The translations under genes were made by a program, and so were the position numbers. From Deinococcales bacterium (lineage in GTDB: Bacteria; Deinococcota; Deinococci; Deinococcales; JAAFIG01): 64,000 nt of DNA. The notes beneath the pieces are model-generated. The model was given only the letters and a program-made list of their open reading frames with translations, made no database searches and had not been told where the DNA came from. How positions within the stretch are numbered: position 1 is the stretch's first letter; each line of letters opens with the position of its first letter. The DNA lies in NCBI GenBank assembly GCA_025352125.1, contig JANXTZ010000044.1, positions 1 to 64,000 of the forward strand. The letters are read 5' to 3'. Shown piece after piece: positions 1-8,465 of this stretch.

Positions 1-126
1 GTTGGGAAGCGGTTATTTGAGGATCGGACTCCTGCAATGGCGATTGGTTTAGCAACTCGAGTTTGGAGTGTTCTGGATTTACTGCGGGTGCAAGTTTTTG
101 TGCGAAAACAAATGGGGTCAGTATGA
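1..126 (+). CDS. C-terminal tail of a DDE-type IS transposase (partial)
   Basis: The window opens inside a reading frame that runs to TGA at 124-126 (41 codons). The visible tail contains TPAMAIGLATRVWSVLDLL, which resembles the TPAMA.GL..HVWT..DLL ending I associate with bacterial DDE insertion-sequence transposases. The catalytic domain lies outside the window, so neither IS family nor integrity can be judged. No terminal inverted repeat could be recognised between 127 and 150. It could also be the end of an unrelated protein; the assignment rests only on this short motif. Confidence 0.4.
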   Translation, partial: VGKRLFEDRTPAMAIGLATRVWSVLDLLRVQVFVRKQMGSV

Positions 127-150
127 TGCACAACAACTACCGGTAGAATT

Positions 151-351
151 ATGAAGATACTCTTGGTTTTTGTTTTTGTAATCAGCACAGTTGCGTTTGC
201 TGTACCGAAAAAAGGACAACCCAACTATTTTCCAAATTGCAAAGCCCTGAACAAGGTTTATCCTAAAGGTGTTCCCAAAGGTCACAAGGCATATCGCCCT
301 GCTTTAGACCGAAACAAAAATGGCTGGGCTTGTGAACCTACACCGCGCTAA
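151..351 (+). CDS. Small secreted protein with excalibur calcium-binding domain
   Basis: A 66-aa protein with a hydrophobic signal peptide (residues 1-17, likely cleavage after AFA) followed by one complete excalibur domain. The family hallmarks are visible: YFPNCKALN near residue 28, a conserved Gly/Pro stretch, then LDRNKNGWACEP at the C terminus, the Dx(D/N)xDG-like loop thought to bind Ca2+, with the two conserved Cys. Excalibur domains are found alone or fused to secreted nucleases and surface proteins; the specific role is unknown. It lies just downstream of a transposase tail, so it may have arrived with or next to a mobile element. Confidence 0.88.
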   Translation: MKILLVFVFVISTVAFAVPKKGQPNYFPNCKALNKVYPKGVPKGHKAYRPALDRNKNGWACEPTPR

Positions 352-356
352 GAGTC

Positions 357-650
357 TTACAGCACAACTTTCTCAAAATGCTCCACGGTTGGAAACGGGT
401 CGTAAAAATGATGCAGCAAAGCCTGCCATTCCTGGTATTGGGCTGATCCTCTAAACCCAACAGTGTGATCTTCGAGTGTTTCCCATTTCACCAGCAGCAA
501 GTATTTGTCTGGTTGCTCGAGGCATTTTTGCAGTTCATGCTCAATGTAACCATTCATGCTCGAGATAATTTTGGAGGCTTGACGAAACGCGGCTTCAAAT
601 TCCGTCTCGAGGTTTGGTTTGATGTTCAGCATGGCAACTTCAAGAATCAT
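357..650 (-). CDS. ABM-domain (antibiotic biosynthesis monooxygenase-like) protein
   Basis: A 97-aa single-domain protein of the dimeric alpha/beta-barrel ABM family: an N-terminal strand (LEVAMLNIKP), the amphipathic FEAAFRQASKII helix, a second strand with YLLLVKWETLEDH, and a terminal YDPFPTVEHFEKVVL segment. The frame is open further upstream into pxpA, but I place the start at 650: a TATACT -10 box lies 6 nt upstream, giving a leaderless start, and the length then matches the family. Members are often stress-related quinol or heme-linked oxygenases, but substrate cannot be inferred here. It is divergent from pxpA and shares its -10 region. Confidence 0.85.
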   Translation of the reverse strand: MILEVAMLNIKPNLETEFEAAFRQASKIISSMNGYIEHELQKCLEQPDKYLLLVKWETLEDHTVGFRGSAQYQEWQALLHHFYDPFPTVEHFEKVVL

Positions 651-669
651 GGGGTTAGTATAAGTCATG
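648..669. promoter_or_regulatory. Overlapping divergent -10 elements for two leaderless genes
   Basis: Plus-strand TAGTAT (656-661) precedes the pxpA ATG (667) by 5 nt. Minus-strand TATACT (662-657) precedes the ABM-gene ATG (650) by 6 nt. The two hexamers share five base pairs, so a near-symmetric -10 can serve both directions and both genes would be leaderless. There is no Shine-Dalgarno sequence for either start. Confidence 0.6.
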
Positions 670-1425
670 AAAATTGATCTGAACGCCGATGCTGGCGAAT
701 CTTTTGGTGCTTTTCGCATGGGACGTGACGAGGAGTTGTTTGAATTTATCAGCACGGTCAATGTGGCGTGTGGGTTTCACGCGGGTGATCCCTTAACCAT
801 GCAAGCCACGCTCGAGCTTGCCAAGCAAAAGAATGTCGCTGTGGGGGCGCATCCTGGCTATCAGGATTTGGTGGGTTTTGGGCGGCGGATTCTCGAGGCG
901 ACACCAGAGCAGGTCTATGCGGATACGGTTTATCAGGTGTCGGCGTTGGCAGGGTTTGCGAGGCTGGCGAGCATCAAGTTAAGCCATGTCAAAGCCCACG
1001 GAGCGCTTTCAACCAGGGCTTGGGTTCACGCGCCCACCGCCGAGGCGCTGGCTCGAGCGACAAAGGATTTCGACCCGAATTTACCGCTGATGGTGTTGCC
1101 TGGAACGTTCCTCGAGTCTGAGGCGCAAAAGTTGAACGTAAAGATGTTGATCGAGGCTTTTCCGGAGCGGGCGTACTTGAAAGACGGTCGGCTCGCACCG
1201 CGCTCAATGGCTGGCTCGAGCATTCACGACCCGAAAGAGGCGGCGAGACGAGCGGTGCAAATGGTGAAATTTCACCGTGTCGAGGCGATTGATGGCGGTT
1301 GGTTTGAGCTTGCGCCGCAAACCTTGTGCATTCACGGGGACAATCCGCACGCACCCGAGATTGCCAGAGAAGTTCGTGCGGCGCTCGAGGCTGAGGGTAT
1401 TACCATTTCAAATGCAGGACTTTGA
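667..1425 (+). CDS. pxpA: 5-oxoprolinase subunit A (LamB/YcsF family)
   Basis: A 252-aa cytoplasmic protein, the normal PxpA length. With PxpB and PxpC it hydrolyses 5-oxoproline (pyroglutamate) to glutamate using ATP, removing a spontaneous damage product of glutamine. Family signatures visible in order: DLNADAGES, NVACGFHAGDP, VGAHPGY.D..GFGRR, VKAHGAL, the EAFPERAY...GRLAPRS segment and CIHGDN near the C terminus. Transcription is probably leaderless from the shared divergent -10 at 656-661. The stop overlaps the TTG start of the pxpBC fusion (TTGA at 1422-1425), so the genes are translationally coupled. Confidence 0.95.
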   Translation: MKIDLNADAGESFGAFRMGRDEELFEFISTVNVACGFHAGDPLTMQATLELAKQKNVAVGAHPGYQDLVGFGRRILEATPEQVYADTVYQVSALAGFARLASIKLSHVKAHGALSTRAWVHAPTAEALARATKDFDPNLPLMVLPGTFLESEAQKLNVKMLIEAFPERAYLKDGRLAPRSMAGSSIHDPKEAARRAVQMVKFHRVEAIDGGWFELAPQTLCIHGDNPHAPEIAREVRAALEAEGITISNAGL

Positions 1426-2966
1426 ACGTGCGACAACTGTCCGGTTTTTACGTTCCATTCTCGAGCAGCCTTGACTTGGTTGCAAATGCCAGAATGCACG
1501 CGCTGGCGGAACGACTGCGCTCAAATTTACTCGAGGGCATCACCGATCTTTACCCTGGGTACATCAACTTGTATGTCGAATTTGATGCGAATCTGCTGAC
1601 TCGAGACACTGCAAAAAATTGGGTCAGAAAACACGCACTCAATCTCGAGGCGAAGGCGTCAAGCGGGCGGGAGGTTGCAATTCCCGTGCGCTACGACGGT
1701 GAGGATTTGGAATTTGTGGCATCTGAAACGGGCTTGACTGTCGCGCAAGTCATCGAGAAACACTCGAGCGTCATGTATCAGACGTACACGGTGGGTTTCA
1801 CGCCTGGGTATCCGTTTCTGGGAAAACTTGATCCAGCGCTGCACTTGCCGCGCCGCAAAACGCCGCGCAAAAAAGTTCCAGCGCACAGCGTGGCGATTGC
1901 GGTTGGGCAAACCGGAATTTATCCGTTATCAACGCCTGGCGGCTGGCACATTCTGGGTTCGGCATTGACGGCGGTGTACGACCCGCACCGTGAAAAACCG
2001 TTTTTGCTCGAGCCTGGTGACAACGTGCGGTTTGTGCCCAGCACTGGTGAAACGCCGCCCGAAGCCAGTGTGCTCGAGATGTTGCCGATAATGCCTCAGC
2101 ATCCTGTTTTGAAAGTTGAAAAATCTGGCTTGCTCGATTTGATTGTGGACAATGGTCGCGCCCTGGCGGGTCATTACGGCATGGCAAGGTCTGGCGCAAT
2201 GGACAAACGCTCTTCAAAAGCCGCAAACGCCTTGGTTGGCAATACAGCGAATACAACCGTGCTCGAGATGACCTTGAAAGGGGCAACGTTTAAGGTGTTG
2301 CAGGATGTGGTGCTGGGTTTTGCAGGTTTTGGAATGCGCCCGATACTCAACGGTCAAACCGCGCCAGTCTTCGAGAGTTTCGCGGTCAAAGCAGGCGAGC
2401 AACTCGAGTTTGTGCCCACGGCAACGGGCGTTCGGGGTTATCTGGCTGTTCCTGGGGGGTTTGAAAGCTCGAGTTTTATGAATTCCAAAAGCACCGATTT
2501 GGTCGGACGTATCGGGCGTGCGCTTCAGGCAGGGGAGACGCTCGGCATGATGCGACCGTCGAGCAAAAATCGGGCGGGTTACAGCGTGGCATTCTCGAGT
2601 TTGCCAGAAACCATGACGGTGCGATTACAGGCGGGACCGCAAGCCACACCCGAGGCGCTGGCAGCCTTGTGCAGCGCCGAATTCACGGTCAGCAGCCCAG
2701 ACCGCATGGGCGTCAGGCTCGAGGGGGTCAAAGTTCCTGGTGGCGAATTGACCAGCGAAGCCACACCGATGGGTGGCGTGCAAATCACCATCGACGGTGA
2801 CCCGATTCTGCTCCTGAATGACCGAGGGCGCATTGGTGGTTACGCCAAACCTGCGGTGGTTGACCCTCGAGATTTGGGACTTGTGGCGCAACTGCGACCA
2901 GGGCAAAAATTGCGGTTTAAACTGGTTGGTGGCTCGAGTCCAGAGCAGTGGTTTTTGACGTTGTGA
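1422..2966 (+). CDS. pxpBC: Fused 5-oxoprolinase subunits B and C
   Basis: A 514-aa fusion. Residues about 1-215 are PxpB (GFTPGYPFLGKLD and the QTGIYPLSTPGGWHILG segment, characteristic of the KipI/AHS1 domain). Residues about 230-514 are PxpC (AHS2/biotin-dependent carboxylase-like: NGRALAGHYGMARSGAMD, RGYLAVPGGFE, GGVQITIDGDPILLLNDRG). In many bacteria these are two adjacent genes; here they are one polypeptide with a linker near residue 215-230. I use the TTG at 1422, which overlaps the pxpA stop; the GTG two codons later is an alternative. Together with PxpA it forms the ATP-dependent 5-oxoprolinase. Confidence 0.93.
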   Translation: MNVRQLSGFYVPFSSSLDLVANARMHALAERLRSNLLEGITDLYPGYINLYVEFDANLLTRDTAKNWVRKHALNLEAKASSGREVAIPVRYDGEDLEFVASETGLTVAQVIEKHSSVMYQTYTVGFTPGYPFLGKLDPALHLPRRKTPRKKVPAHSVAIAVGQTGIYPLSTPGGWHILGSALTAVYDPHREKPFLLEPGDNVRFVPSTGETPPEASVLEMLPIMPQHPVLKVEKSGLLDLIVDNGRALAGHYGMARSGAMDKRSSKAANALVGNTANTTVLEMTLKGATFKVLQDVVLGFAGFGMRPILNGQTAPVFESFAVKAGEQLEFVPTATGVRGYLAVPGGFESSSFMNSKSTDLVGRIGRALQAGETLGMMRPSSKNRAGYSVAFSSLPETMTVRLQAGPQATPEALAALCSAEFTVSSPDRMGVRLEGVKVPGGELTSEATPMGGVQITIDGDPILLLNDRGRIGGYAKPAVVDPRDLGLVAQLRPGQKLRFKLVGGSSPEQWFLTL

Positions 2967-3060
2967 AAAGCAGATGGCAAATAGCAGTTAGCAAAAACCT
3001 CGAGCTTCTATTTTGTATCGTTGAAGCGTTTGAGTTAATGTAGGAGTGAACCTGCGGAAA

Positions 3061-3094
3061 TGCCTGTCAGGTGCGTCTTATTTTCAAGAATGTG
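3061..3094 (+). repeat. Copy 1 of a dispersed CCGTCAGGTGC-like repeat
   Basis: The gap 2967-3197 has no gene. Its middle carries TGCC(T)GTCAGGTGC(G)TCTT followed four bases later by TCAAGAA(T)GTG. The same arrangement recurs at 4609-4642 and, inverted, at about 56507-56556. Only the spacer and single positions differ. It looks like a short interspersed element; function unknown. Confidence 0.5.
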
Positions 3095-3197
3095 TTCACC
3101 CGTCAGTGGCGGTGAATTTCAAACCTTGTGACATTCAATTCCCGCATTTTTCGTATCAATATCTGACCCTCGAGTTCAAAATTTAAGGAGCAGCATC

Positions 3198-4007
3198 ATG
3201 GAGCAACGTTTTAAAAACAAAGTCATCCTCATTACTGGCGCGGGTAACGGCATCGGGCGCTCGATAGTCAACCGTTACGCGCTCGAGGGTGGCAAGGTCG
3301 TCGTGAACGACATCAAATCCGAATTGGTTGACCTTGTGGTGAACGAAATCAAAGCGGCTGGAGGTACGGCGCTTGGTTTTGTCGGGGATGCCTCGAGCAA
3401 AACCGATGTTGACGCGATGTTTGAGGCGACTGAAAAGCAATTCGGGTATGTGGATGTTGTCGTGAACAACGCGGGTTTGACCAGCGACCAACGGCATTTT
3501 CTGAACTCCGACGAGGAATGGTGGGACAAGTATTTGCGTATTAACCTCAAAAGTGCGTACTTGTGCTCTTTTCGTGCGGCAAACATCATGGTGCGGCGGC
3601 GCAAGGGTGTGATCGTGAATGTCTCGAGCGGTGGCGGAACGAGGGCGCACCGTGGTTTTACGGCGTATGACGCATCCAAGGGTGGCATTGAGGCGTTCAC
3701 GCGATCCTTGGCGCTCGATCTTGGTTTTTACGGGGTGCGGGTCAACTGTCTTGTGCCTGGTCTAATCAACACCTACGGCTTGAAGGGTGATGATCTGGCG
3801 GAACGCGAAAAAGTTGTGCCGCTGCGACGCTACGGCACAGCCGAGGACATGGTGGGCGCGGCAACCTTTCTGGCGTCCGACGATGCGGCGTACATCACGG
3901 GGCAGTGCCTTGTGGTGGACGGTGGTGTGCTCGCGCAGCAGCGCAGTGCGAACGTGGACACCTTTCCGCTCTCAAATTTCCCTGACATGCCGCACGACCT
4001 CGAGTAA
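3198..4007 (+). CDS. Short-chain dehydrogenase/reductase (classical SDR)
   Basis: A 269-aa NAD(P)-dependent oxidoreductase. The Rossmann glycine motif GAGNGIG is at residues 14-20, NNAG at 90-93, catalytic Ser in NVSSGG (143-144), and the YxxxK pair is Tyr157/Lys161. The aspartate after the second strand (VVVNDIK) favours NAD+ over NADP+. An AAGGAG Shine-Dalgarno lies 9 nt before the ATG. The C-terminal 20 residues are Pro/Asp rich and extend beyond the usual SDR end. Substrate cannot be assigned; many homologues act on hydroxyacyl or sugar alcohol substrates. The GNAT gene follows 18 nt downstream and is probably co-transcribed. Confidence 0.9.
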   Translation: MEQRFKNKVILITGAGNGIGRSIVNRYALEGGKVVVNDIKSELVDLVVNEIKAAGGTALGFVGDASSKTDVDAMFEATEKQFGYVDVVVNNAGLTSDQRHFLNSDEEWWDKYLRINLKSAYLCSFRAANIMVRRRKGVIVNVSSGGGTRAHRGFTAYDASKGGIEAFTRSLALDLGFYGVRVNCLVPGLINTYGLKGDDLAEREKVVPLRRYGTAEDMVGAATFLASDDAAYITGQCLVVDGGVLAQQRSANVDTFPLSNFPDMPHDLE

Positions 4008-4025
4008 AACTTTTGGGGGTTCAAG

Positions 4026-4577
4026 ATGATTCTCGAGACTGAACGATTGGTGCTCAGACGGTTTGTGCCCGAAGACCTGGATGATTTGTTTGCCCTGTAC
4101 CGCGACGAAGAAATTCGGCAGTACTTTCCCGAGGGCGTCTTGGATTGTGATCAAACCAGAGCCGAACTCGAGTGGTTTTTGAATGGGCATCCGAGGTTTC
4201 CAGAGTTGGGGCTTTGGGCGACGGTCAACAAATCAACTGGTGAGTTTATGGGTCGTTGCGGTTTGCTGCCCTGGACAATCGAAGACCGTCAAGAGGTTGA
4301 AGTCGCGTATTTGCTGGGCAAGAAATTCTGGGGTCAAGGTTTTGCCAGCGAGGCGGCACTGGCAATCGTTGAATACGCCTTTGAGCACCTAGATTTAGCG
4401 CGTCTGATTTGCCTGATTGACCCAGAAAATTTGGCGTCGGTCAAGGTTGCTCAGCGAATTGGTATGGGCTTTGAACAACAGGTGGATGGAATAGATGGTG
4501 ACGGCTTTCCAACGCTGATTTATTCCATCTCGAGAGATCACAAAGCTGTGATTTACAGCACCTTGCACAGGGTTTGA
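4026..4577 (+). CDS. GNAT-family N-acetyltransferase (RimJ/RimL type)
   Basis: A 183-aa acetyl-CoA-dependent acetyltransferase of the Acetyltransf_3 group. It begins with the typical LETERLVLRRFVPEDLDDLFALY strand-helix unit, has an R(C)GLLP strand, then EVAYLLGKKFWGQGFASEA, where the QGFA turn is the acetyl-CoA pyrophosphate-binding loop, and ends with the NLASVKVAQRIGMGFEQQV motif. These enzymes acetylate protein N termini, aminoglycosides or small amines; nothing here decides the substrate. Likely second gene of an operon with the upstream SDR. A weak G-rich ribosome-binding sequence precedes the ATG. Confidence 0.88.
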   Translation: MILETERLVLRRFVPEDLDDLFALYRDEEIRQYFPEGVLDCDQTRAELEWFLNGHPRFPELGLWATVNKSTGEFMGRCGLLPWTIEDRQEVEVAYLLGKKFWGQGFASEAALAIVEYAFEHLDLARLICLIDPENLASVKVAQRIGMGFEQQVDGIDGDGFPTLIYSISRDHKAVIYSTLHRV

Positions 4578-4608
4578 CGCGAAGCGCAAATAGCCCGACA
4601 GCGATTCT

Positions 4609-4642
4609 GCCCGTCAGGTGCATCTTGGAATCAAGAAGGTGC
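4609..4642 (+). repeat. Copy 2 of the dispersed CCGTCAGGTGC repeat
   Basis: TGCCCGTCAGGTGCATCTT, a four-base spacer and TCAAGAAGGTG match the element at 3061-3094 and its inverted copy near 56.5 kb. It lies in the 134-bp gap between the convergent GNAT and glycosidase genes. No clear hairpin forms within it. Confidence 0.5.
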
Positions 4643-4711
4643 CATTTTACGAGCAAGAAGCGGAAAATCTAAAATGAAGGCGGGAGGTACTTGGTTGCCC
4701 TCTGCCCCCTT

Positions 4712-6943
4712 TTAAGGCTTCTGCTCGAGAATCACATTGTCAATTTTGAGCGTTCCCGCGCTGCCCACCGTGTCCACAAAAACCCCGATGCCTTTGGCGT
4801 TTTGCAGCGCCAGTGCCAAATCCACGGGCTTGCCCCAACCGGCTTGGGCAAATTCTGAGATTGGAATGCGGTAGGTTTTTTGGTTTGGCGTGACATTCAA
4901 CATAAATTGCGGGTTGTCGTTGCCCGTGTCCAGCGTGTTTGGAAACTCGAGCCGCACGGTTTGCACACCTTTCGCGGACAGGTCGATTTGCAGGGCGTTA
5001 AAGTTTTGCAAATTGGTGGTTTGCGCGAAGTTCAGGTTGACGACAGCGCCCGCCCAATCGTTCGGACTTGGCAGTTTGAATTGTATCTCGAGCGCATTGC
5101 TCACCAAACTCGAGGTTGCCGTGCTGAGGCTGCTGGCGTTTTGCTGGTACGAACCCACCGACCAAGTGTCGCCCTGGTTTCCTGCATTGCCAGTGCTCGA
5201 GAAATCAAACAACAAGCGTTGCAAGTTGTTCGGCACATTGGAGACACTCGAGGCGTCAACCAAGTTGGCAAATGCGATGTTGTCAACGCGTAAACGTCCA
5301 GGCTTGCCTTGCGTGGTGGCAGTGATTTCCAGCCGCTCGAGTTGCCCAATCACATCGATTGCTTTGACTGGCTTGCCCCAGTTGGCTTGCTTGAAGACCT
5401 CGAGCGGAATGGTGTACACGGTTGGTGTGTCGCTGGCTTCAAACGTGTACACGGGATGGTCGCCGCCATCATCAAGTTTGCTGCTGGCAAGCCCAACCCG
5501 AACCTGACCGCCGCCCACCACCGAGGCTTCGAGGCTCAAATGCGTGAAGGCTCGAGCGTCAATTGTGCCCTGTGCCGCGACTGGAATCACGGCTGTGATC
5601 CCGCCGTAATCGTTTGCCAGCGGAATGTTGTACTCAAACTCGAGTCCGCCGTTTGCAACGGGCGCAGCACCATCCACAGCAGGCGTGAAGGTTGGTTGGG
5701 CGGGTTGACCGTAACCCCAGTAGGTTGTTGGCACGCCGAAGACGTTCTGAGAGCCTGCCGTGAAATCGGCGATCATGGTTTTGCCGCCCAAGACTGGGTT
5801 CACTGGGTAACTCGAGTTTGGTGCAGTGTCTGCGGGCGTGGCAATCGAATTGGCTGGGGCTGTGAAACCCATCGCCTCGAACATGCCAGCTTCGGTTTTC
5901 AAATTGCGGTGAAACCCAAAACCAGAAGTCGGACCGTAATCCCAGGCGGCAAGCGCCATGCCCAGACTTTCGGCGGATTCGCGCACGTCTTTCATGAATG
6001 CAATGCGGTCTTGCGGCGGCGCTTCGGTTTGCAGCACGCCAAACTCGCCCAGCAGCAGACGCGCATTGTTTTTAACCGCCCAGGCTTTTGCCACCTCGAG
6101 CCGCGCCAGAATTTTGGCTTTGTTCCAACCACTTTGCCCGTACTCGAGCAGCGCCGCACGAATGCTGGATTTCATGGCGCTGGTCGGCATCAGATAAACC
6201 ATGCTTGGAATCACGGCAGCCACGTTTTGGGGGGTTGGTGGGTACGGAATGTTTTTGAGAATCGCCAAATCCCCAGCCGTCCAAGTTGCACCCTGGTGCG
6301 TGAAAAACATCGGGTCGTAAAAATGCAGGCTGTAAATCAGGTTGTTGTCAGCAATCGGGTTGACTTTCAACAAACCATCAATCCCGCCCCAGCACGAGCC
6401 GGTCAGCACAAGTGTGATGTTTTTGTTGGCGGCTCGGGCTTTCTGGTAAAAACCTTGCTGGATCGTGTTCCAGTCAAACGCGGGGTTGCAGGTGTCCCCC
6501 ACGGGACTGATCGGTTCGTTTTGCAACTCGAGCAGCGCGGTTGGGTAATTTTTGAGAAACACTGCCATGTTGGAAATCAACTCCAGAAATTTCGGGTCGC
6601 CGCTCAACATGTCCCGTTGCGAGTTGAGGCTTGGATGAAAGTCCACGATCACCTGCATTCCGACGCGCTGCGCCTCGAGCAACGTCCGTTTTAAAAGCTG
6701 CCAGGAACTCGAGGTGCCGTCGTAAAAAAGTGTGGGTTGAATTGGCAGTCGAATAAAATCTGCGCCAGCGTCGTGCAAGATTTGAATCTCACCAAAGCGT
6801 GATTCTTGAAAGTCACCAAATTGAAACCAGCCCGTCAAATTGACGCCACGTTTTAAATCGGTTGTGATTTCTCGAGCGTTCAGCGCCGTGTTGCAACCGA
6901 TACTGAGTACGATTCCCAGCAACAACATGAATCTGGTCAACAT
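4712..6943 (-). CDS. Secreted GH5-family glycoside hydrolase with two C-terminal carbohydrate-binding-like domains
   Basis: A 743-aa exported enzyme predicted to cleave beta-1,4-linked polysaccharide (cellulase/mannanase type). The signal peptide covers residues 1-23 (cleavage after NTALNA). The GH5 TIM barrel spans about 30-380: LKRGVNLTGWF start, ELQNEP with acid/base Glu143, SLHFYDP, and LLGEFGV with nucleophile Glu300. Two related beta-sandwich modules follow (starts near MIADFTAGSQN and LLFDFSSTGN), resembling CBM11/CIA30-type domains, each with the strand-conserved W-x-K-P-V segment. The start at 6943 is chosen for an AGAGGAGAA ribosome-binding site 5 nt upstream; longer upstream reading is probably not translated. 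Exact glycan specificity is not decidable. Confidence 0.88.
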   Translation of the reverse strand: MLTRFMLLLGIVLSIGCNTALNAREITTDLKRGVNLTGWFQFGDFQESRFGEIQILHDAGADFIRLPIQPTLFYDGTSSSWQLLKRTLLEAQRVGMQVIVDFHPSLNSQRDMLSGDPKFLELISNMAVFLKNYPTALLELQNEPISPVGDTCNPAFDWNTIQQGFYQKARAANKNITLVLTGSCWGGIDGLLKVNPIADNNLIYSLHFYDPMFFTHQGATWTAGDLAILKNIPYPPTPQNVAAVIPSMVYLMPTSAMKSSIRAALLEYGQSGWNKAKILARLEVAKAWAVKNNARLLLGEFGVLQTEAPPQDRIAFMKDVRESAESLGMALAAWDYGPTSGFGFHRNLKTEAGMFEAMGFTAPANSIATPADTAPNSSYPVNPVLGGKTMIADFTAGSQNVFGVPTTYWGYGQPAQPTFTPAVDGAAPVANGGLEFEYNIPLANDYGGITAVIPVAAQGTIDARAFTHLSLEASVVGGGQVRVGLASSKLDDGGDHPVYTFEASDTPTVYTIPLEVFKQANWGKPVKAIDVIGQLERLEITATTQGKPGRLRVDNIAFANLVDASSVSNVPNNLQRLLFDFSSTGNAGNQGDTWSVGSYQQNASSLSTATSSLVSNALEIQFKLPSPNDWAGAVVNLNFAQTTNLQNFNALQIDLSAKGVQTVRLEFPNTLDTGNDNPQFMLNVTPNQKTYRIPISEFAQAGWGKPVDLALALQNAKGIGVFVDTVGSAGTLKIDNVILEQKP

Positions 6944-6981
6944 AAATTCTCCTCTGGTTTGATTGTGCAAGTTGGCTTTTG

Positions 6982-7010
6982 AAAGTATGTGAGAGCACGC
7001 CTCAAGACAA
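6982..7010 (-). promoter_or_regulatory. Candidate promoter of the GH5 gene
   Basis: On the minus strand TTGTCT (7010-7005) and TACTTT (6987-6982) are separated by 17 bp, and lie about 40 bp upstream of the GH5 start. The rest of the 387-bp gap 6944-7330 shows no convincing gene: only CTCGAG copies and the promoter of the next gene. Confidence 0.45.
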
Positions 7011-7304
7011 TGAGCGAATTGTATGCTTGAACACTTTATCGAAAGACCGCCGTCATCTCGAGTTGAAGCTGTTGTGGGCATCGAACTCAACTGCTCGAGT
7101 CTTTAAATTCCGGCGCTTTGACAAATCTTAAAATTGGCTTAATGATTCGGTGCTCGAGACGCTGATCTTGTTTTTGCGTGGACTGCTTGGGACTTTGGTT
7201 ATCTTTATTGCCCGCACAACAAAGCTCTGGGGCAAACTCCATTGTGCCAGCCAGTGAACCTCGAGCCTCAAAGCCGGTCTGGGAATTTGCGGTTCTCGAA
7301 CAGG

Positions 7305-7320
7305 TATAATTTGCCCAAGG
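7305..7320 (+). promoter_or_regulatory. -10 box and ribosome-binding site of the VOC gene
   Basis: A perfect TATAAT at 7305-7310 is followed by AAGGAG (7317-7322) and the ATG at 7331. No good -35 hexamer at 17 bp is visible. Confidence 0.55.
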
Positions 7321-7330
7321 AGTTCACAAC

Positions 7331-7753
7331 ATGTCAAGAACCAGCACCTACCTGAATTTTCCAGGCAACACCGAAGAGGCGTTCTTGTTTTACAAAAGCG
7401 TTTTCAGCACCCAATTCCTGTCCCCAATCACCCGAATGGCGGCAAGCGGAGCACCAGACTTAAGTGAAGCCGACCAAAACCTGGTCATGAACGTTGCCCT
7501 GCCGATTGTCGGCGGTCACGTGTTGATGGGCACAGACGCGCCAGAATCGATGGGCTTTAAGTTGACCAAAGGCAACAACGTTCACATCAACCTCGAGCCT
7601 GACACTTTAGAGGAAACTGAACGGCTTTTTGCGGCGCTGTCCCAGGGTGGCAAGGTTGGAATGCCGCTCGAGAAAATGATGTGGGGCGCGGTTTTTGGGT
7701 CACTTACCGACCAATACGGCATTCAATGGATGTTCAACTGCGCCGTTCAATAA
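7331..7753 (+). CDS. VOC-superfamily (PhnB-like glyoxalase fold) protein
   Basis: A 140-aa protein with the paired beta-alpha-beta-beta-beta modules of the PhnB/YjdN branch: STYLNFPGNTEEAFLFYKSVF at the start, GHVLMGTD mid-protein, NNVHINLEPDTLEETERLFAALSQGGKV and WGAVFGSLTDQYGIQWMFN at the end. Members are metal-binding fold proteins of mostly unknown substrate. The gene has its own TATAAT and Shine-Dalgarno and lies 30 bp upstream of an AHSA1-type SRPBCC gene, a pairing seen often in bacterial genomes, so the two are probably co-transcribed. Confidence 0.9.
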   Translation: MSRTSTYLNFPGNTEEAFLFYKSVFSTQFLSPITRMAASGAPDLSEADQNLVMNVALPIVGGHVLMGTDAPESMGFKLTKGNNVHINLEPDTLEETERLFAALSQGGKVGMPLEKMMWGAVFGSLTDQYGIQWMFNCAVQ

Positions 7754-7783
7754 AATGTATTCCATAGATTTTTGAGGAGAACC

Positions 7784-8212
7784 ATGTCCACGATTTTGAC
7801 CGTCTCGAGCACCATCAATGCCCCAATCGAACTGGCTTGGCAAGCCTTCACCCAACCCGAGCACATCACCCAGTGGAATTTTGCCTCCCCAGATTGGGAA
7901 TGCCCAACCGCCAGCAACGACTTGCGGGTTGGCGGCGCGTTCTCGTACAGAATGCAAGCCAAAGATGCCAGCATGGGTTTTGATTTTGCCGGCACGTACA
8001 GCAAAGTCGTTCCACTCGAACAAATTGATTACACGATTGGTGATCGAACTGTTGTCGTGAGATTCGAGCGAATCAGTGGCGAGCAGACCAAAATCACCGA
8101 AGATTTTGAAGCCGAAGATCAAAACAGTTCGGAATTGCAAAAAAATGGTTGGCAAGCGATTCTCGAGCAATTTAAAAAGCATGTTGAATCGCTGGGAACA
8201 GCGGAAATGTAG
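7784..8212 (+). CDS. SRPBCC / AHSA1-domain protein
   Basis: A 142-aa protein of the START-like SRPBCC fold (AHSA1 group): SSTINAPIELAWQAFTQPEHITQWNFASPDWE, the FSYRMQAKD strand, DYTIGDRTVVVRFE, and the long C-terminal helix WQAILEQFKKHVESL. The start is fixed by GAGGAG 5 nt before the ATG at 7784 rather than the in-frame codon four residues earlier. AHSA1 proteins bind hydrophobic ligands or act as chaperone cofactors; the precise job is unknown. Probably in an operon with the VOC gene and followed at once by a strong terminator. Confidence 0.9.
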   Translation: MSTILTVSSTINAPIELAWQAFTQPEHITQWNFASPDWECPTASNDLRVGGAFSYRMQAKDASMGFDFAGTYSKVVPLEQIDYTIGDRTVVVRFERISGEQTKITEDFEAEDQNSSELQKNGWQAILEQFKKHVESLGTAEM

Positions 8213-8230
8213 TGCGGTTTTACTCTCGAA

Positions 8231-8261
8231 CCTCGAGTCATGCCAATGACTCGAGGTTTTT
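8231..8261 (+). terminator. Rho-independent terminator after SRPBCC gene
   Basis: A perfect 11-bp stem (8231-8241 with 8246-8256), loop GCCA, then TTTTT. The stem is built around the iterated CTCGAG palindrome. The remaining gap to 8465 holds no supported gene. Confidence 0.85.
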
Positions 8262-8465
8262 GCCTCAGTTTGCCAGCCCAATTCACCTGGAACCCTCGAG
8301 CCGCAAACGTTCCTGCGCAGCCTTGTTCTGGGATGCGGCGCTCGAGTCCTACAAAAACGACAGTGTTTGATACCACAGCGGTGTTCATATCCATTGACGC
8401 GCTTCCGACGCTCCCAGGTTCTCGAGATTGTGAACCTGGCTCGAGTCACGACTGCCAGATTGGGT

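Noticed and set aside
5309-6694. Long plus-strand frame opposite the GH5 gene
   Set aside because: Its residues are Cys/His/Trp-rich without motifs; the minus strand shows a complete GH5 with catalytic residues.
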